Assembly (NCBI RefSeq): GCF_051859345.1
Contig: NZ_JBHYFV010000013.1
Coordinates: 1 to 64,000, forward strand
From: Marivita sp051859345
GTDB lineage: Bacteria; Pseudomonadota; Alphaproteobacteria; Rhodobacterales; Rhodobacteraceae
DNA: 64,000 bases
Reading direction: 5' to 3'
Shown: positions 16,224 through 25,380 of the stretch, in pieces
How positions within the stretch are numbered: position 1 is the first letter of the stretch
Layout of the letters: each line of letters begins with the position of its first letter
Position numbers and translations under genes: made by a program
The notes under the pieces: model-generated
What the model was told of the DNA's origin: nothing
Seen by the model: the letters and a program-made list of their open reading frames with translations, nothing else
Databases searched by the model: none

Positions 16224-16676
16224 TCAGCGCGCGTTCAGCGGCTTTTCGAAATAGACCCGGTCAAAGCCATCTTCGCTGCGACGCTCGGTTTCGCGATATC
16301 CAAGACGCGGATACAATGCGATATTCGCCACCATCGCCGCGTTGGTATAAAGCGTGACCGCGCGAAGACCCTTGGCGCGGGCGGTGTCTTCGCACAGCGT
16401 GATCAATTGGCGGCCGATGCCCTGACCCGACCAGTCGGGATGTACGGCCACGTTTTCAAGAAACATGTCGTCGCCTATGGGAAAAAAGACAATGTATCCC
16501 GCAAGCCCATCAGTGTGTGGCGCAACCCAGACCCAGTTTCGGGCGATCTGGTCGGAAAAATCGGCGACCATCGGCGCAGGTTCCCGACCGATCAGGGGCA
16601 CATACTGGGCATAGGCGGCGCGGGCACAGGTCTTGATGTCGGACAGGTCAGCCAGCGTTGCGCGGCGAAGGGTCAT
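16224..16676 (-). CDS. GNAT family N-acetyltransferase
   Basis: A 150-residue acetyltransferase. The acetyl-CoA motif A is clear: LENVAVHPDWSGQGIGRQLI (about residues 76-95, Q/R-x-x-G-x-G), followed by AVTLYTNAAMVANIALYPRLGY, the usual motif B. The substrate is not predictable from this; related proteins are often annotated only as GNAT. Convergent with rpiA with zero spacing, divergent from gor with a 259-base gap that holds the gor promoter region. Confidence 0.88.
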   Translation of the reverse strand: MTLRRATLADLSDIKTCARAAYAQYVPLIGREPAPMVADFSDQIARNWVWVAPHTDGLAGYIVFFPIGDDMFLENVAVHPDWSGQGIGRQLITLCEDTARAKGLRAVTLYTNAAMVANIALYPRLGYRETERRSEDGFDRVYFEKPLNAR

Positions 16677-16935
16677 GTCGCACTCCGTTTGGTCCAGTGC
16701 CGCCGGCCAACAGAAGGTCGGCTGTCACAATGTTGTGGTTGCGCGCACCTTCCGACCGGGTCGTGATCGGGCTGTCGTATCTGTTATGGTTAATTGCGGT
16801 CTGTTCGTTTGGACTTTGACGGTAGGGGGAATTTTTGCAGCGGGCAACGGCTGGAACGTGAAACCGTGACATCCCTCTCTGGCGTTCCGCGTCTCCTTAT
16901 GAAATATCTGCGCCCGCATTCTGAAGGAAACGACG

Positions 16936-18378
16936 ATGAGCGCATTCGACTATGATCTCTTTGTGATCGGCGGTGGATCCGGTGGGGTTCGGGCCGCGCG
17001 TGTCGCCGCCGGAGAGGCTGGTGCCAAGGTCGCGCTGGCAGAGGAAGACCGCTATGGCGGCACCTGCGTGATCCGGGGCTGCGTGCCGAAAAAGCTGATG
17101 GTGTTCGCCAGCGGCTATGGCGGCATGGTCGAGGAAGCCACGCATTACGGATGGGACATGCGCGCGGCGGGCTTTGACTGGCAGACGTTTTCGGGCCGCC
17201 TCAACACCGAACTTGACCGGCTTGAGGGCGTTTATCGCAAGCTTCTGGCGGGGTCGGGTGTGACGACGTTCGATGCGCGGGCGCGGATGAAAGACCCGCA
17301 CACCGTGGAATTGTCCACCGGAGAGACCGTCACGGCCAAGCACATCCTGATCGCCACAGGTGGGCGTCCGGTGCGGCCTGACATGAAGAACGCGCATCTG
17401 GGGATTGTGTCGGACGACATTTTCCATCTGACGGAATTGCCGAAATCCATTCTGATCGTCGGAGGCGGTTACATCGCCTGCGAATTCGCCTGCATTCTGA
17501 ACGGGTTGGGTGTCGAGGTGACGCAATATTACCGGGGCGCCCAAATCCTGCGCGGCTTCGATGAAGAAGCGCGTGGTCTGATCGCGGATGAAATGAGCGA
17601 GAAGGGCATCAAGATTCACACCGGCACCAATATCGTAGAGATGTACTGCGCTCCGAATGGTGAGGATGACGGCCTGACCGCCCCGATGGAGGCGCGGCAA
17701 TTCGGAGGCGATGAGCCTGAGGACGAAAAGGTCGATGGTCCGATCCGCGTCAAGGCGACGAACGGTCATACAGAGGATTTCGATGTGGTGCTGTTCGCCA
17801 CCGGGCGCCGTCCGAACACCGATGACATGGGGCTGGAAGATTTGGGTCTCACGCTGGGGCGCAATGGCCAGATCGAGGTGGATGCCTACAGCCAGACAAA
17901 GGTGCCGTCGATCTATGCGATCGGGGATGTGACCGACCGGGTCAACCTGACCCCTGTGGCGATCCGCGAAGGCATGGCCTTTGTTGAAACCGTATTCAAC
18001 GGCAATCCGACACCCGTCGATCACGACCTGATCCCGTCTGCGGTTTTCACCCAGCCGGAATTCGGCACCGTCGGTCTGAGCGAGGAAGAGGCGCGCGACC
18101 GGGAGCCGATCGAGGTATATTGCACGTCGTTCCGTCCGATGCAGACCGCCTTTGCCGAAAAACCGGACCGCGTGCTGATGAAGCTGGTGGTGAGCGTCGA
18201 AACCCGAAAGGTTCTGGGCTGTCACATCGTCGCGCCGGGGGCGGGCGAAATGATCCAGATGGCGGGCATTGCGATCAAGATGGGCGCAACAAAAGAGGAT
18301 TTCGACCGGACCGTGGCGGTGCATCCGACCATGTCGGAAGAAATCGTCACCATGCGCAAACCGATGCGCACGGCTTGA
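16936..18378 (+). CDS. gor: Glutathione-disulfide reductase
   Basis: A 480-residue FAD flavoprotein that reduces glutathione disulfide with NADPH in the cytoplasm. The FAD-binding GGGSGGVRAAR (residues 12-22) is followed by the redox pair C44/C49 in GGTCVIRGCVPKK. The NADPH-binding GGGYIACEFA lies near residue 178, and the C-terminal HPTMSEE supplies the catalytic His/Glu. The chain is about 25 residues longer than usual because of an acidic insert around residues 238-265 (EDDGLTAP to EDEKVDG). A Shine-Dalgarno (AAGGA) precedes ATG 16936. A 7-bp hairpin (GCTTGAA/TTCAAGC) overlaps the stop codon. Confidence 0.94.
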   Translation: MSAFDYDLFVIGGGSGGVRAARVAAGEAGAKVALAEEDRYGGTCVIRGCVPKKLMVFASGYGGMVEEATHYGWDMRAAGFDWQTFSGRLNTELDRLEGVYRKLLAGSGVTTFDARARMKDPHTVELSTGETVTAKHILIATGGRPVRPDMKNAHLGIVSDDIFHLTELPKSILIVGGGYIACEFACILNGLGVEVTQYYRGAQILRGFDEEARGLIADEMSEKGIKIHTGTNIVEMYCAPNGEDDGLTAPMEARQFGGDEPEDEKVDGPIRVKATNGHTEDFDVVLFATGRRPNTDDMGLEDLGLTLGRNGQIEVDAYSQTKVPSIYAIGDVTDRVNLTPVAIREGMAFVETVFNGNPTPVDHDLIPSAVFTQPEFGTVGLSEEEARDREPIEVYCTSFRPMQTAFAEKPDRVLMKLVVSVETRKVLGCHIVAPGAGEMIQMAGIAIKMGATKEDFDRTVAVHPTMSEEIVTMRKPMRTA

Positions 18379-18449
18379 ATTTTCAAGCAATGTGCACAGG
18401 TATCATAACAAGATGAAAGACGGATTGTTCCGAGAGGGGAAAAGACCAG

Positions 18450-19634
18450 ATGGCAGGTAACAGTGGCGGCCCGTGGGGTGGCGGCGGCAATAACGGTGGA
18501 GACCGAGGCGACGATCGCCCACGCGGTGGCAACAATGGGGGTGGGCGTCGTCCGGGGGATGGCAACCAGCCGCAGATACCCGAGATCGATGAGTTGATGA
18601 AGAAAGGCCAGGAACGCCTGCGTGTCCTGATGGGCGGTCGCGGCGGCAATGGCGGGGCCAATGGCTCTGGCGGCGGCGGTGGAGGCGGCGACGGCTTCAA
18701 GCTGACCCGTGGCACGATTGGCCTGGCCGCGTTGGGCGCAATTGCGCTTTGGGCCTTTTCAAGCTTTTACACCGTGCGCCCGGAAGAACAGTCGGTCGAG
18801 CTTTTCCTGGGTGAATATTACTCAACCGGCAATCCCGGTCTGAACTTTGCGCCGTGGCCGCTTGTGACTGCCGAAGTGGTCAACGTGACCTCTGAACGGA
18901 CGGAAAACATCGGTGGTGGCCGTGGTGCCGGTGGCGATGGTCTCATGCTGACCACGGACGCCAACATCGTGGATATCGACTTCCAGGTGGTCTGGAACAT
19001 CAACGATCCGGCGAAACTCCTGTTCAACCTGCGCGATCCGCAGGTGACGGTTCAGGCGGTGTCCGAGGCGGTGATGCGCGAAATCATCGCGGCGACCAAC
19101 CTTGCCCCGATCCTCAACCGGGATCGTGGTCTGATTGCCGATACCGCCCGCGAGAACATCCAGGCGACTCTGGATGAATATGAAAGCGGGATCACAATCG
19201 TGCGTGTGAACCTCGATACCGCCGATCCGCCCAGCGAAGTGATCGACGCCTTCCGCGAAGTGCAGGCGGCCGAACAGGAACGCGACCGCTTGCAGCGTCA
19301 GGCGGATGCCTACGCCAACCGCGTTCTGGCCGAAGCGCGTGGGTCTGCTGCGCAGATCCTCGAAGAAGCCGAAGGCTACCGCGCGCGCGTCGTCAACGAA
19401 GCCATCGGTGAGGCCAGCCGCTTTATCGCCGTGGCACAGGAATTCAATCGCGCACCTGAAGTTACTCAGCGTCGCCTTTACCTAGAGACAATCGAACGGA
19501 CCCTGGGAGACATGGACAAGATTCTGCTGGACGAAGCCGGAAGCTCGGACGGGCAGGGCGTGTTGCCCTACCTGCCGCTCAATGAATTGCGGCGCTCCGG
19601 GACCACCACCACCACCACAGGAGGGTCGAACTGA
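18450..19634 (+). CDS. hflK: FtsH protease activity modulator HflK
   Basis: A 394-residue membrane protein. The first ~85 residues are cytoplasmic and extremely Gly/Asn-rich, then comes one membrane helix (about 91-112) and a periplasmic SPFH/band-7 domain with a helical tail (QAAEQERDRLQRQADAYANRV). HflK and HflC form a cage around FtsH and modulate its access to membrane substrates. The stop overlaps the hflC ATG by one base (TGATG). This opens a four-gene unit, hflK-hflC-DUF2065-degP, in the arrangement also known around E. coli hflKC-yjeT. Confidence 0.95.
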   Translation: MAGNSGGPWGGGGNNGGDRGDDRPRGGNNGGGRRPGDGNQPQIPEIDELMKKGQERLRVLMGGRGGNGGANGSGGGGGGGDGFKLTRGTIGLAALGAIALWAFSSFYTVRPEEQSVELFLGEYYSTGNPGLNFAPWPLVTAEVVNVTSERTENIGGGRGAGGDGLMLTTDANIVDIDFQVVWNINDPAKLLFNLRDPQVTVQAVSEAVMREIIAATNLAPILNRDRGLIADTARENIQATLDEYESGITIVRVNLDTADPPSEVIDAFREVQAAEQERDRLQRQADAYANRVLAEARGSAAQILEEAEGYRARVVNEAIGEASRFIAVAQEFNRAPEVTQRRLYLETIERTLGDMDKILLDEAGSSDGQGVLPYLPLNELRRSGTTTTTTGGSN

Positions 19635-20668
19635 TGCGTAAATCTGCTTTCCTTCTTCCGATTGGCGTTCTCGCCCTCGTCGGGTTCCTGTCGTCCATCT
19701 ACATTGTCGATGAACGCGAAAAGGTGCTGGTGCTGCAATTCGGCCAGATCAAACAGGTTGTCGAAGAACCGGGTCTGGGCTTCAAGGTCCCGGTCATTCA
19801 GGAAGTGGTGCGCTACGATGGCCGTATCCTGTCGCTCGACACCGACACGATCGAGGTCACGCCGTCCGATGACCGCCGCCTGGTGGTTGACGCTTTCACC
19901 CGCTACCGGATCGCCGATGTGGTCCAGTTCCGTCAGGCTGTCGGCATCGGGGGCACGCGAGTTGCCGAAGACCGTCTGTCATCGGTCCTGAACGCGCAGA
20001 TCCGCGAAGTTCTGGGTGCCGATCAGGTGACATCCGACACGATCCTGTCCCCGCAGCGGCGCGACCTTGCCCTGCGTATCCGCGATCAGGCCCGCACCAG
20101 CGCGGCGGGTCTTGGTCTTGAAATCGTCGACGTGCGGCTCAAGCAGACCAACCTGCCCGAACAGAACCTGTCCGCGACCTTTGCGCGGATGCGGGCGGAA
20201 CGTGAACGCGAGGCCGCGGACGAAATCGCGCGTGGTAACGAGGCCGCGCAAAGGGTGCGCGCTGCCGCCGACCGGACCGTGGTGGAAACCGTGTCCAATG
20301 CACAGAGGGAAGCCAACATCACCCAGGGTGAGGCCGATGCCGAACGCAACGGCATCTACGCCGAAGCCTATGGCAGCAACCCGGACTTCTTCTCGTTCTA
20401 CCGGTCCCTGGCGGCGATGGAGCAGTCTTTGAACAAGGACACGTCGACCCTCGTGTTCTCTCCGGACAGTCAGTTCCTGGGTCAGATGTTCGGTGCCATC
20501 CGTGCCGATGGTCTGGGGCAGATTGCCGATCAGGAATTCGACATCGAACGGCTTCGCGACATGGCACCGGAAGCCACCATCTCACCCAACCTGCCCGAGT
20601 CCGAACGTGAACGGCTCGAACAGCAGCTGGAAGGACAAACTGAACCCAACGAGGACGCGACCAATTGA
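19634..20668 (+). CDS. hflC: Protease modulator HflC
   Basis: A 344-residue partner of HflK with an N-terminal membrane helix (about residues 4-23), the signature YIVDEREKVLVLQFG, a band-7 domain and a helical segment rich in Arg/Glu/Ala (MRAEREREAADEIA). The PDFFSFYRSLAAMEQSL segment near residue 255 is typical of HflC. The C-terminal tail is longer than in E. coli and acidic. It overlaps hflK by one base and the DUF2065 gene by four (TTGA), so all three are translationally coupled. Confidence 0.95.
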   Translation: MRKSAFLLPIGVLALVGFLSSIYIVDEREKVLVLQFGQIKQVVEEPGLGFKVPVIQEVVRYDGRILSLDTDTIEVTPSDDRRLVVDAFTRYRIADVVQFRQAVGIGGTRVAEDRLSSVLNAQIREVLGADQVTSDTILSPQRRDLALRIRDQARTSAAGLGLEIVDVRLKQTNLPEQNLSATFARMRAEREREAADEIARGNEAAQRVRAAADRTVVETVSNAQREANITQGEADAERNGIYAEAYGSNPDFFSFYRSLAAMEQSLNKDTSTLVFSPDSQFLGQMFGAIRADGLGQIADQEFDIERLRDMAPEATISPNLPESERERLEQQLEGQTEPNEDATN

Positions 20669-20856
20669 TCGGGTCCGTGATCCAAGGGATTGCACTGGTG
20701 CTGATTATCGAGGGGCTGGCCTACGCGCTGGCCCCTTCGCTTATCGAACGTATGCTCGAGGCCATGCGCCTGATGCCGCTGGATATGCGCCGGCTCATCG
20801 GCGTGTCGGCGGTGGCTGCGGGCATCGCCATGCTCTGGATCCTGCGCACGTTTTGA
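20665..20856 (+). CDS. DUF2065 family (YjeT-like) membrane protein
   Basis: A 63-residue protein with two membrane helices (about residues 4-24 and 44-61) and the family-typical EGLAYALAPSLIERML plus RLIGVSAVAAGIAMLW. The gene starts with TTG at 20665 inside the end of hflC (TTGA overlap), which makes it dependent on hflC translation. E. coli YjeT has the same place downstream of hflC. No function is established that I know of; the conserved position suggests a link to the HflKC-FtsH complex. Confidence 0.85.
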   Translation: MIGSVIQGIALVLIIEGLAYALAPSLIERMLEAMRLMPLDMRRLIGVSAVAAGIAMLWILRTF

Positions 20857-20994
20857 AGCCCACCAATTGAAGCGCCCGTCACGTTCAAGTCACATATGCT
20901 TGAACCGCGGCTTTCCTGTTTGCGTGTTGCGTCGGCGCACCTACATTATGACCCTATACGGAAGGTGTCGGGCAATGCACCCACACCAAAGACG

Positions 20995-21009
20995 AAGGAG
21001 TTTCCCTTG
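20995..21009 (+). promoter_or_regulatory. Shine-Dalgarno and TTG start of degP
   Basis: AAGGAG at 20995-21000, six bases before TTG 21007. No other in-frame start nearby has a comparable site, which fixes the N-terminus of the protease. Confidence 0.75.
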
Positions 21010-22476
21010 ACCTCACAGGCAAAAGTTATCGAACGGGATCAGAGCACGCCGTTGCGCATGTTCTGGATCACCTCGCTGTCGATGATTCTCATAGTTGCAC
21101 AATCGCTGATGGCGCAATCGCAGGAAAGCTTTGCTGATCTTGCCCAGAAGATCAGCCCCTCGGTCGTGAACATCACCACATCCACCACCGTTGCAGGCCG
21201 CACCGGCCCGCAAGGCATTGTCCCCGAAGGTTCCCCCTTCGAGGATTTCTTTCGCGAATTCCAGGATCGCAACGGCCAGGGCGACCGTCCGCGCCGGTCG
21301 TCAGCGCTGGGGTCCGGCTTCGTGATCTCGGAAGACGGGTTCATCGTCACCAACAACCACGTCATCGAAGGCGCGGATGAGGTGATGGTCGAATTCTTCG
21401 AAGGCTTCGATCTCCCCGCAACCATCGTCGGCACGGATCCCAACACGGACATCGCGCTTCTCAAGGTGGAAAGCGACGAACCGCTGAAATTCGTCAATTT
21501 CGGCGACAGCGACACCGCGCGTGTCGGCGACTGGGTCATGGCGATGGGCAACCCGCTGGGACAGGGCTTTTCCGTCTCCGCAGGCATCGTCTCGGCCCGC
21601 AACCGCGCGCTGAGCGGCACCTATGACGACTACATCCAGACCGACGCCGCCATCAACCGGGGCAACTCGGGCGGCCCGCTGTTCAACATGAATGGCGACG
21701 TGATCGGCGTGAACACCGCGATCCTGTCCCCCAACGGTGGCTCGATCGGCATCGGCTTCTCGATGGCCTCCAACGTGGTGACGCGTGTGGTCGACCAGCT
21801 CAAGGAATTTGGCGAGACCCGCCGTGGCTGGTTGGGTGTGCGCATCCAGGACGTCACCGAGGACGTCGCAGAAGCGCTTGGTCTGGCCTCGGCCAAAGGC
21901 GCGCTGGTGTCAGATGTGCCCGAAGGTCCGGCCATGGAAGCGGGTATGCAGGCAGGCGACGTGATCGTCAGCTTTGATGGCCGCGAAGTGGAAGACACCC
22001 GGGGGCTGGTCCGCCAGGTGGGCAACACAACTGTCGGCAAGGCGGTCCGTGTTGTCGTGAACCGCGATGGGGCGACACAGACACTTCTGGTGACATTGGG
22101 TCGCCGCGAAGAAGCTGAAACAGCCGTTCCAGCCTCGCAGCCCGGTCCGATGGAAGAAGAGGCACCGCAGTCGATGGACCTGATGGGTCTGACGCTCAGC
22201 CCGCTGAGCGGCGAAATCCGCGAGCAGCTTGAACTGCCGGACACCGCCAAGGGTCTTGCGGTGATGGATGTCGATGAAACCTCCGAAGCCTTTGAAAAAG
22301 GCCTGCGTGCCGGTGACGTGATCACCGAAGCCGGTCAGGCCCAGGTGGCGGCGCTTGGCGATCTGGAAGATCGGATTGCCGAAGCAAGAGACGCAGGTCG
22401 CAAATCGATCCTGCTTCTGGTGCGTCGCGCCGGAGATCCGCGCTTTGTGGCGCTGACGATTGCGGAAGACCAATAA
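21007..22476 (+). CDS. Do family serine endoprotease (DegP/DegQ-like)
   Basis: A 489-residue periplasmic trypsin-like protease. From the TTG start the N-terminal hydrophobic stretch (about residues 19-36, MFWITSLSMILIVAQSLM) is a signal peptide or anchor. The catalytic triad is H118 (TNNHVI), D148 (NTDIAL) and S221 (GNSGGPL). Two PDZ domains follow (about 285-375 and 395-485). It degrades and refolds damaged envelope proteins. It follows hflKC-DUF2065 by 150 bases, a gap large enough for its own promoter, and ends at a strong terminator. Confidence 0.93.
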   Translation: MTSQAKVIERDQSTPLRMFWITSLSMILIVAQSLMAQSQESFADLAQKISPSVVNITTSTTVAGRTGPQGIVPEGSPFEDFFREFQDRNGQGDRPRRSSALGSGFVISEDGFIVTNNHVIEGADEVMVEFFEGFDLPATIVGTDPNTDIALLKVESDEPLKFVNFGDSDTARVGDWVMAMGNPLGQGFSVSAGIVSARNRALSGTYDDYIQTDAAINRGNSGGPLFNMNGDVIGVNTAILSPNGGSIGIGFSMASNVVTRVVDQLKEFGETRRGWLGVRIQDVTEDVAEALGLASAKGALVSDVPEGPAMEAGMQAGDVIVSFDGREVEDTRGLVRQVGNTTVGKAVRVVVNRDGATQTLLVTLGRREEAETAVPASQPGPMEEEAPQSMDLMGLTLSPLSGEIREQLELPDTAKGLAVMDVDETSEAFEKGLRAGDVITEAGQAQVAALGDLEDRIAEARDAGRKSILLLVRRAGDPRFVALTIAEDQ

Positions 22477-22496
22477 GGTCAGTGCCGGGAAACGCG

Positions 22497-22533
22497 AAAG
22501 GGCGCCGATGAGTTCGGCGCCCTTTTGTTTTTG
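22497..22533 (+). terminator. Rho-independent terminator of degP
   Basis: Perfect 12-bp stem: AAAGGGCGCCGA (22497-22508), loop TGAGT, TCGGCGCCCTTT (22514-22525), followed by a T-rich tail. It lies 20 bases past the degP stop. Confidence 0.95.
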
Positions 22534-22579
22534 CAATACGTGCTTTTGGTTTCTTTGGGCTGAAAATACCTCGGGAGTG

Positions 22580-22655
22580 TGAGGGCAGAGCCCTCACCCG
22601 CGCCGCAGGCGCGGCTTTTTCCGTGAACGGAAAAACCGGATGCGTCGACGCATCC
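22580..22655. repeat. Run of four perfect hairpins at a convergent junction
   Basis: Four consecutive perfect inverted repeats: TGAGGGC-aga-GCCCTCA (22580-22596), CCGCGCC-gca-GGCGCGG (22598-22614), TTTTTCCG-tgaa-CGGAAAAA (22616-22635) and GGATGCG-tcga-CGCATCC (22638-22655). They fill the space between the degP terminator and the stop of prpE. The preceding sequence (tttctttgggctgaaaatac and on, from 22549) is a wording I recall seeing often after genes in Rhodobacterales. Confidence 0.85.
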
Positions 22656-22664
22656 GCCCCGGTG

Positions 22665-24557
22665 TCAGCCCTTGGCGTATCCCATGCCCTGCAGCGCCAG
22701 CTTGATCTCGTCAAGGATCGCCGGATCATCGATGGTCGCGGGTGGTTTGAACGTTTCGCTGTCCGCGATCTTGACCATGGTCGCCCGCAGGATCTTGCCG
22801 GATCGCGTCTTGGGCAGCCGGTCCACCACGGCACACAGCTTGAATGCGGCCACCGGGCCGATCTTGTCGCGCACCAGTTTCACACATTCCCGTGTGATAT
22901 CCTCATGCGGACGGTTCACACCTTTGGTGAGACAGACAAACCCCATCGGCAGCTGCCCCTTGAGCGGGTCCGCCACACCGATCACCGCGCATTCGGCCAC
23001 GTCGGGATGTGCTGCCAGCACCTCTTCCATGCCGCCGGTGGACAGGCGGTGGCCCGCGACGTTGATCACGTCATCGGTGCGCGCCATGATGTAAAGGTAT
23101 CCGTCTTCGTCGATCATGCCCGCATCGCCGGTTTCGTAATAGCCGGGGAAATGCGACAGGTAGGATTTGCGGAACCGGTCCTCAGCATTCCACAGCGTGG
23201 GCAACGTGCCGGGGGGCAGCGGCAGCTTGATCGCAATCGCGCCGAGTTCCCCCGGTTTCATCTGGTGGCCCGCCTCGTCGAGGATCTGCACGTCATAACC
23301 CGGCATCGGCACCGAGGGGGATCCGATCTTGACCGGCAGTTCCTCGATCCCCGCAGGCATGCCTGCAATCGTCCAGCCGGTTTCGGTCTGCCACCAATGA
23401 TCATACACAGGCTTGCCGGTGACGTTCATCGCCCATTCGATGGTATCCGGGTCAGCGCGTTCGCCCGCAAGGTAGATCGCGCGCAGGCAGGACAGATCGT
23501 ATTTCTCCAAGAACTCGCCCTTGGGATCGTCGCGTTTCACGGCGCGGAACGCGGTGGGCGCGGTGAAGAAGCTGCGCACCTTGTGGTCAGAGATCACCCG
23601 CCAGAACGTACCTGCGTCGGGTGTGCCCACCGGCTTGCCCTCGAACACGATGGTGGTGTTGCCGTGGATCAGCGGTGCGTAGCAGATATAGCTGTGGCCC
23701 ACGACCCAGCCCACGTCGGATGCGGCCCAGAACGTGTCGCCGGGATCGACATTGTAGATATTCTTCATCGACCAGTTCAGCGCCACAAGATGCCCGCCGG
23801 TGTGGCGGATCACCCCTTTGGGCGCACCGGTGGTGCCGGAGGTGTACAGGATATAGGCCGGGTGGTTGCCCTCGACCGGGACGCAGTCTGCGGGTTCGAC
23901 GCCGTACTGAAAGCCGTGCCAGTCGACATCGCGCCCTTCGATAAGTTTGGCAACCTCTTCCTCGCGCTGGAAGATCACGCAGAAATCGGGTTTGTGTGTG
24001 GCCTGCTCGATCGCGCCATCGACCAGTGGCTTGTAATGCACCACGCGCCCCGGCTCGAGCCCGCAGGAGGCGGCGATGATCGCCTTGGGTTTGGCGTCGT
24101 CGATACGCACCGCCAGTTCGTTGGCGGCAAAACCGCCGAACACCACCGAATGGATCGCCCCCAGCCGCGCACAGGCCAGCATCGCCTCGAGCGCTTCGGG
24201 CACCATTGGCATGTAGATGATGACACGGTCGCCCTTTTCGATGCCTTTGGCGCGCAAAGCCCCGGCCAGTCGGGCCACGCGATTGCGCAGGTCGCCATAG
24301 GTGATCTTGTGCAGCGTTCCGGTGATCGGGCTGTCATGGATGATCGCCACCTGTCCACCGCGCCCGGCTTCGACATGGCGATCCACCGCGTTCCAGCAGG
24401 TGTTGGTCAGGCCATCGGCGAACCATTCATACAGGCTGTCTCCGACCTCGTTCAGCGCCTTGCTGGGTTTGCGGTCCCAGTCAATCGCGTCGGCCTGCTC
24501 CATCCAGTACCCTTCCGGATCCGACTTCCAGCTTTCATAGACCTCTTTATAGCCCAT
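22665..24557 (-). CDS. prpE: Propionyl-CoA synthetase
   Basis: A 630-residue AMP-forming acyl-CoA synthetase that activates propionate (or another short acid) to its CoA thioester through an acyl-adenylate. The P-loop YTSGTTGAPKGV lies near residue 237, WWQTETGW and the YYETGDAG adenylate motif follow, then DDVINVAGHRLSTGG. The C-terminal PKTRSGKILR carries the lysine that is catalytic and usually acetylation-controlled. The N-terminus (YKEVYESW to the DWDRKP segment) is of PrpE rather than Acs type. The promoter region holds TTTGCAAA-type sites like those of short-chain-acyl-CoA regulators, which supports the propionate assignment. Confidence 0.9.
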   Translation of the reverse strand: MGYKEVYESWKSDPEGYWMEQADAIDWDRKPSKALNEVGDSLYEWFADGLTNTCWNAVDRHVEAGRGGQVAIIHDSPITGTLHKITYGDLRNRVARLAGALRAKGIEKGDRVIIYMPMVPEALEAMLACARLGAIHSVVFGGFAANELAVRIDDAKPKAIIAASCGLEPGRVVHYKPLVDGAIEQATHKPDFCVIFQREEEVAKLIEGRDVDWHGFQYGVEPADCVPVEGNHPAYILYTSGTTGAPKGVIRHTGGHLVALNWSMKNIYNVDPGDTFWAASDVGWVVGHSYICYAPLIHGNTTIVFEGKPVGTPDAGTFWRVISDHKVRSFFTAPTAFRAVKRDDPKGEFLEKYDLSCLRAIYLAGERADPDTIEWAMNVTGKPVYDHWWQTETGWTIAGMPAGIEELPVKIGSPSVPMPGYDVQILDEAGHQMKPGELGAIAIKLPLPPGTLPTLWNAEDRFRKSYLSHFPGYYETGDAGMIDEDGYLYIMARTDDVINVAGHRLSTGGMEEVLAAHPDVAECAVIGVADPLKGQLPMGFVCLTKGVNRPHEDITRECVKLVRDKIGPVAAFKLCAVVDRLPKTRSGKILRATMVKIADSETFKPPATIDDPAILDEIKLALQGMGYAKG

Positions 24558-24654
24558 CCCGATCTCCTCCTGTACCTTGACGATCTTGGCCTACGGCGCA
24601 CACGACGTTGCGGCAAGCCTCTGGATCAAACGCGCGGCAGAGTGCCGCAAAAAC

Positions 24655-24765
24655 TTTGCAGATTTGGCGCTTCTGGATTGCAAACTTTTGCAAACTCAGC
24701 CCCATTATGCAGAGTTTCTTTTTCGCAAGGGCGGTTTTGCAAAATTGCAAACAGTGGGATGCAAA
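24655..24765 (-). promoter_or_regulatory. Cluster of TTTGCAAA-type operator sites
   Basis: Five octamers at or near TTTGCAAA: TTTGCAGA (24655), ATTGCAAA (24677), TTTGCAAA (24687), TTTGCAAA (24736) with ATTGCAAA directly after it (24744); a sixth, GATGCAAA, is at 24758. They lie 98-208 bases upstream of prpE. ScfR-family regulators (RamB, and PccR of Rhodobacter) are reported to bind TTTGCAAA repeats; the spacing here is not the reported one. Confidence 0.55.
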
Positions 24766-24790
24766 CCTGTCTGGGGTCCGAGTCGCCGGA

Positions 24791-25339
24791 TCAAAGTTGA
24801 TCCAGCGGCGTTGCCAAAAGGCCAAGCCCACGCGCCGATTGCATCGACAGCAGCGCGCTTGGCAGGTCACGGGCGTTCTGGTAGCGGCGCACCGCCAGCA
24901 AAGTGCGGACATCCATGGCCCCCGTGATCGGCCCGCGATACAACCCGCGCGCCTCCAGCGCCCGTTGCAGGGTCGCGATGACCTCGGGGGTGAGGGCATG
25001 CGGGCAGGGGGTCTCGAACACCAGTTCCTGCCGTTCGCGGGTGATCGCCTGTGCGGTTTCGGTCCGGTAGCGGGCCGGAGACCGGACCGTGCCATCCTCG
25101 TTGATCTGCGCCGGGGCGACTTCGATCTGGCGGGTGACGGTTTCGATTGCGGCCGGGGCCACGTCGCGGACCCAGCACGTGTCCGGGGTGGCGCCGGGGG
25201 GTGGTTTGATCTGGGCAGAGGCGAAATCGGGAACCGCAACACGCGGCGCGCCGTCAGGGTCTTGTATGTCGCCACAGCCGCTCAGGCCGACAAAAGCCAT
25301 GGCACACAAGGCCCGGATCGCTGACGGGAGGGGGGTCAC
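24791..25339 (-). CDS. Peptidoglycan-binding domain lipoprotein
   Basis: A 182-residue predicted lipoprotein. The N-terminal signal ends in a lipobox, LSGC with the acylated Cys at residue 22. The C-terminal third is a peptidoglycan-binding type 1 domain (TPEVIATLQRALEARGLYRG, then ITGAMDVRTLLAVRRYQ, about residues 117-155). This would tether the outer or inner membrane to the cell wall or anchor a partner there. Start GTG 25339 is used because it gives a positively charged signal start; an ATG at residue 14 would leave too short a signal. It is transcribed towards prpE but separated from it by the operator region. Confidence 0.78.
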   Translation of the reverse strand: MTPLPSAIRALCAMAFVGLSGCGDIQDPDGAPRVAVPDFASAQIKPPPGATPDTCWVRDVAPAAIETVTRQIEVAPAQINEDGTVRSPARYRTETAQAITRERQELVFETPCPHALTPEVIATLQRALEARGLYRGPITGAMDVRTLLAVRRYQNARDLPSALLSMQSARGLGLLATPLDQL

Positions 25340-25380
25340 GGAAAATGTGCGCCTGTTGCCTGTTTCTGCTTGGGCGCAGT

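Noticed and set aside
20920..20949. Possible promoter TTGCGT-18-CATTAT before degP
   Set aside because: Both boxes have mismatches and the spacing is long; an internal promoter is plausible but unsupported.
22623..24800. Long plus-strand open frame antisense to prpE (over 700 codons)
   Set aside because: It mirrors the codons of the clear prpE gene, has His/Arg/Gly-rich noise composition and no family motif.
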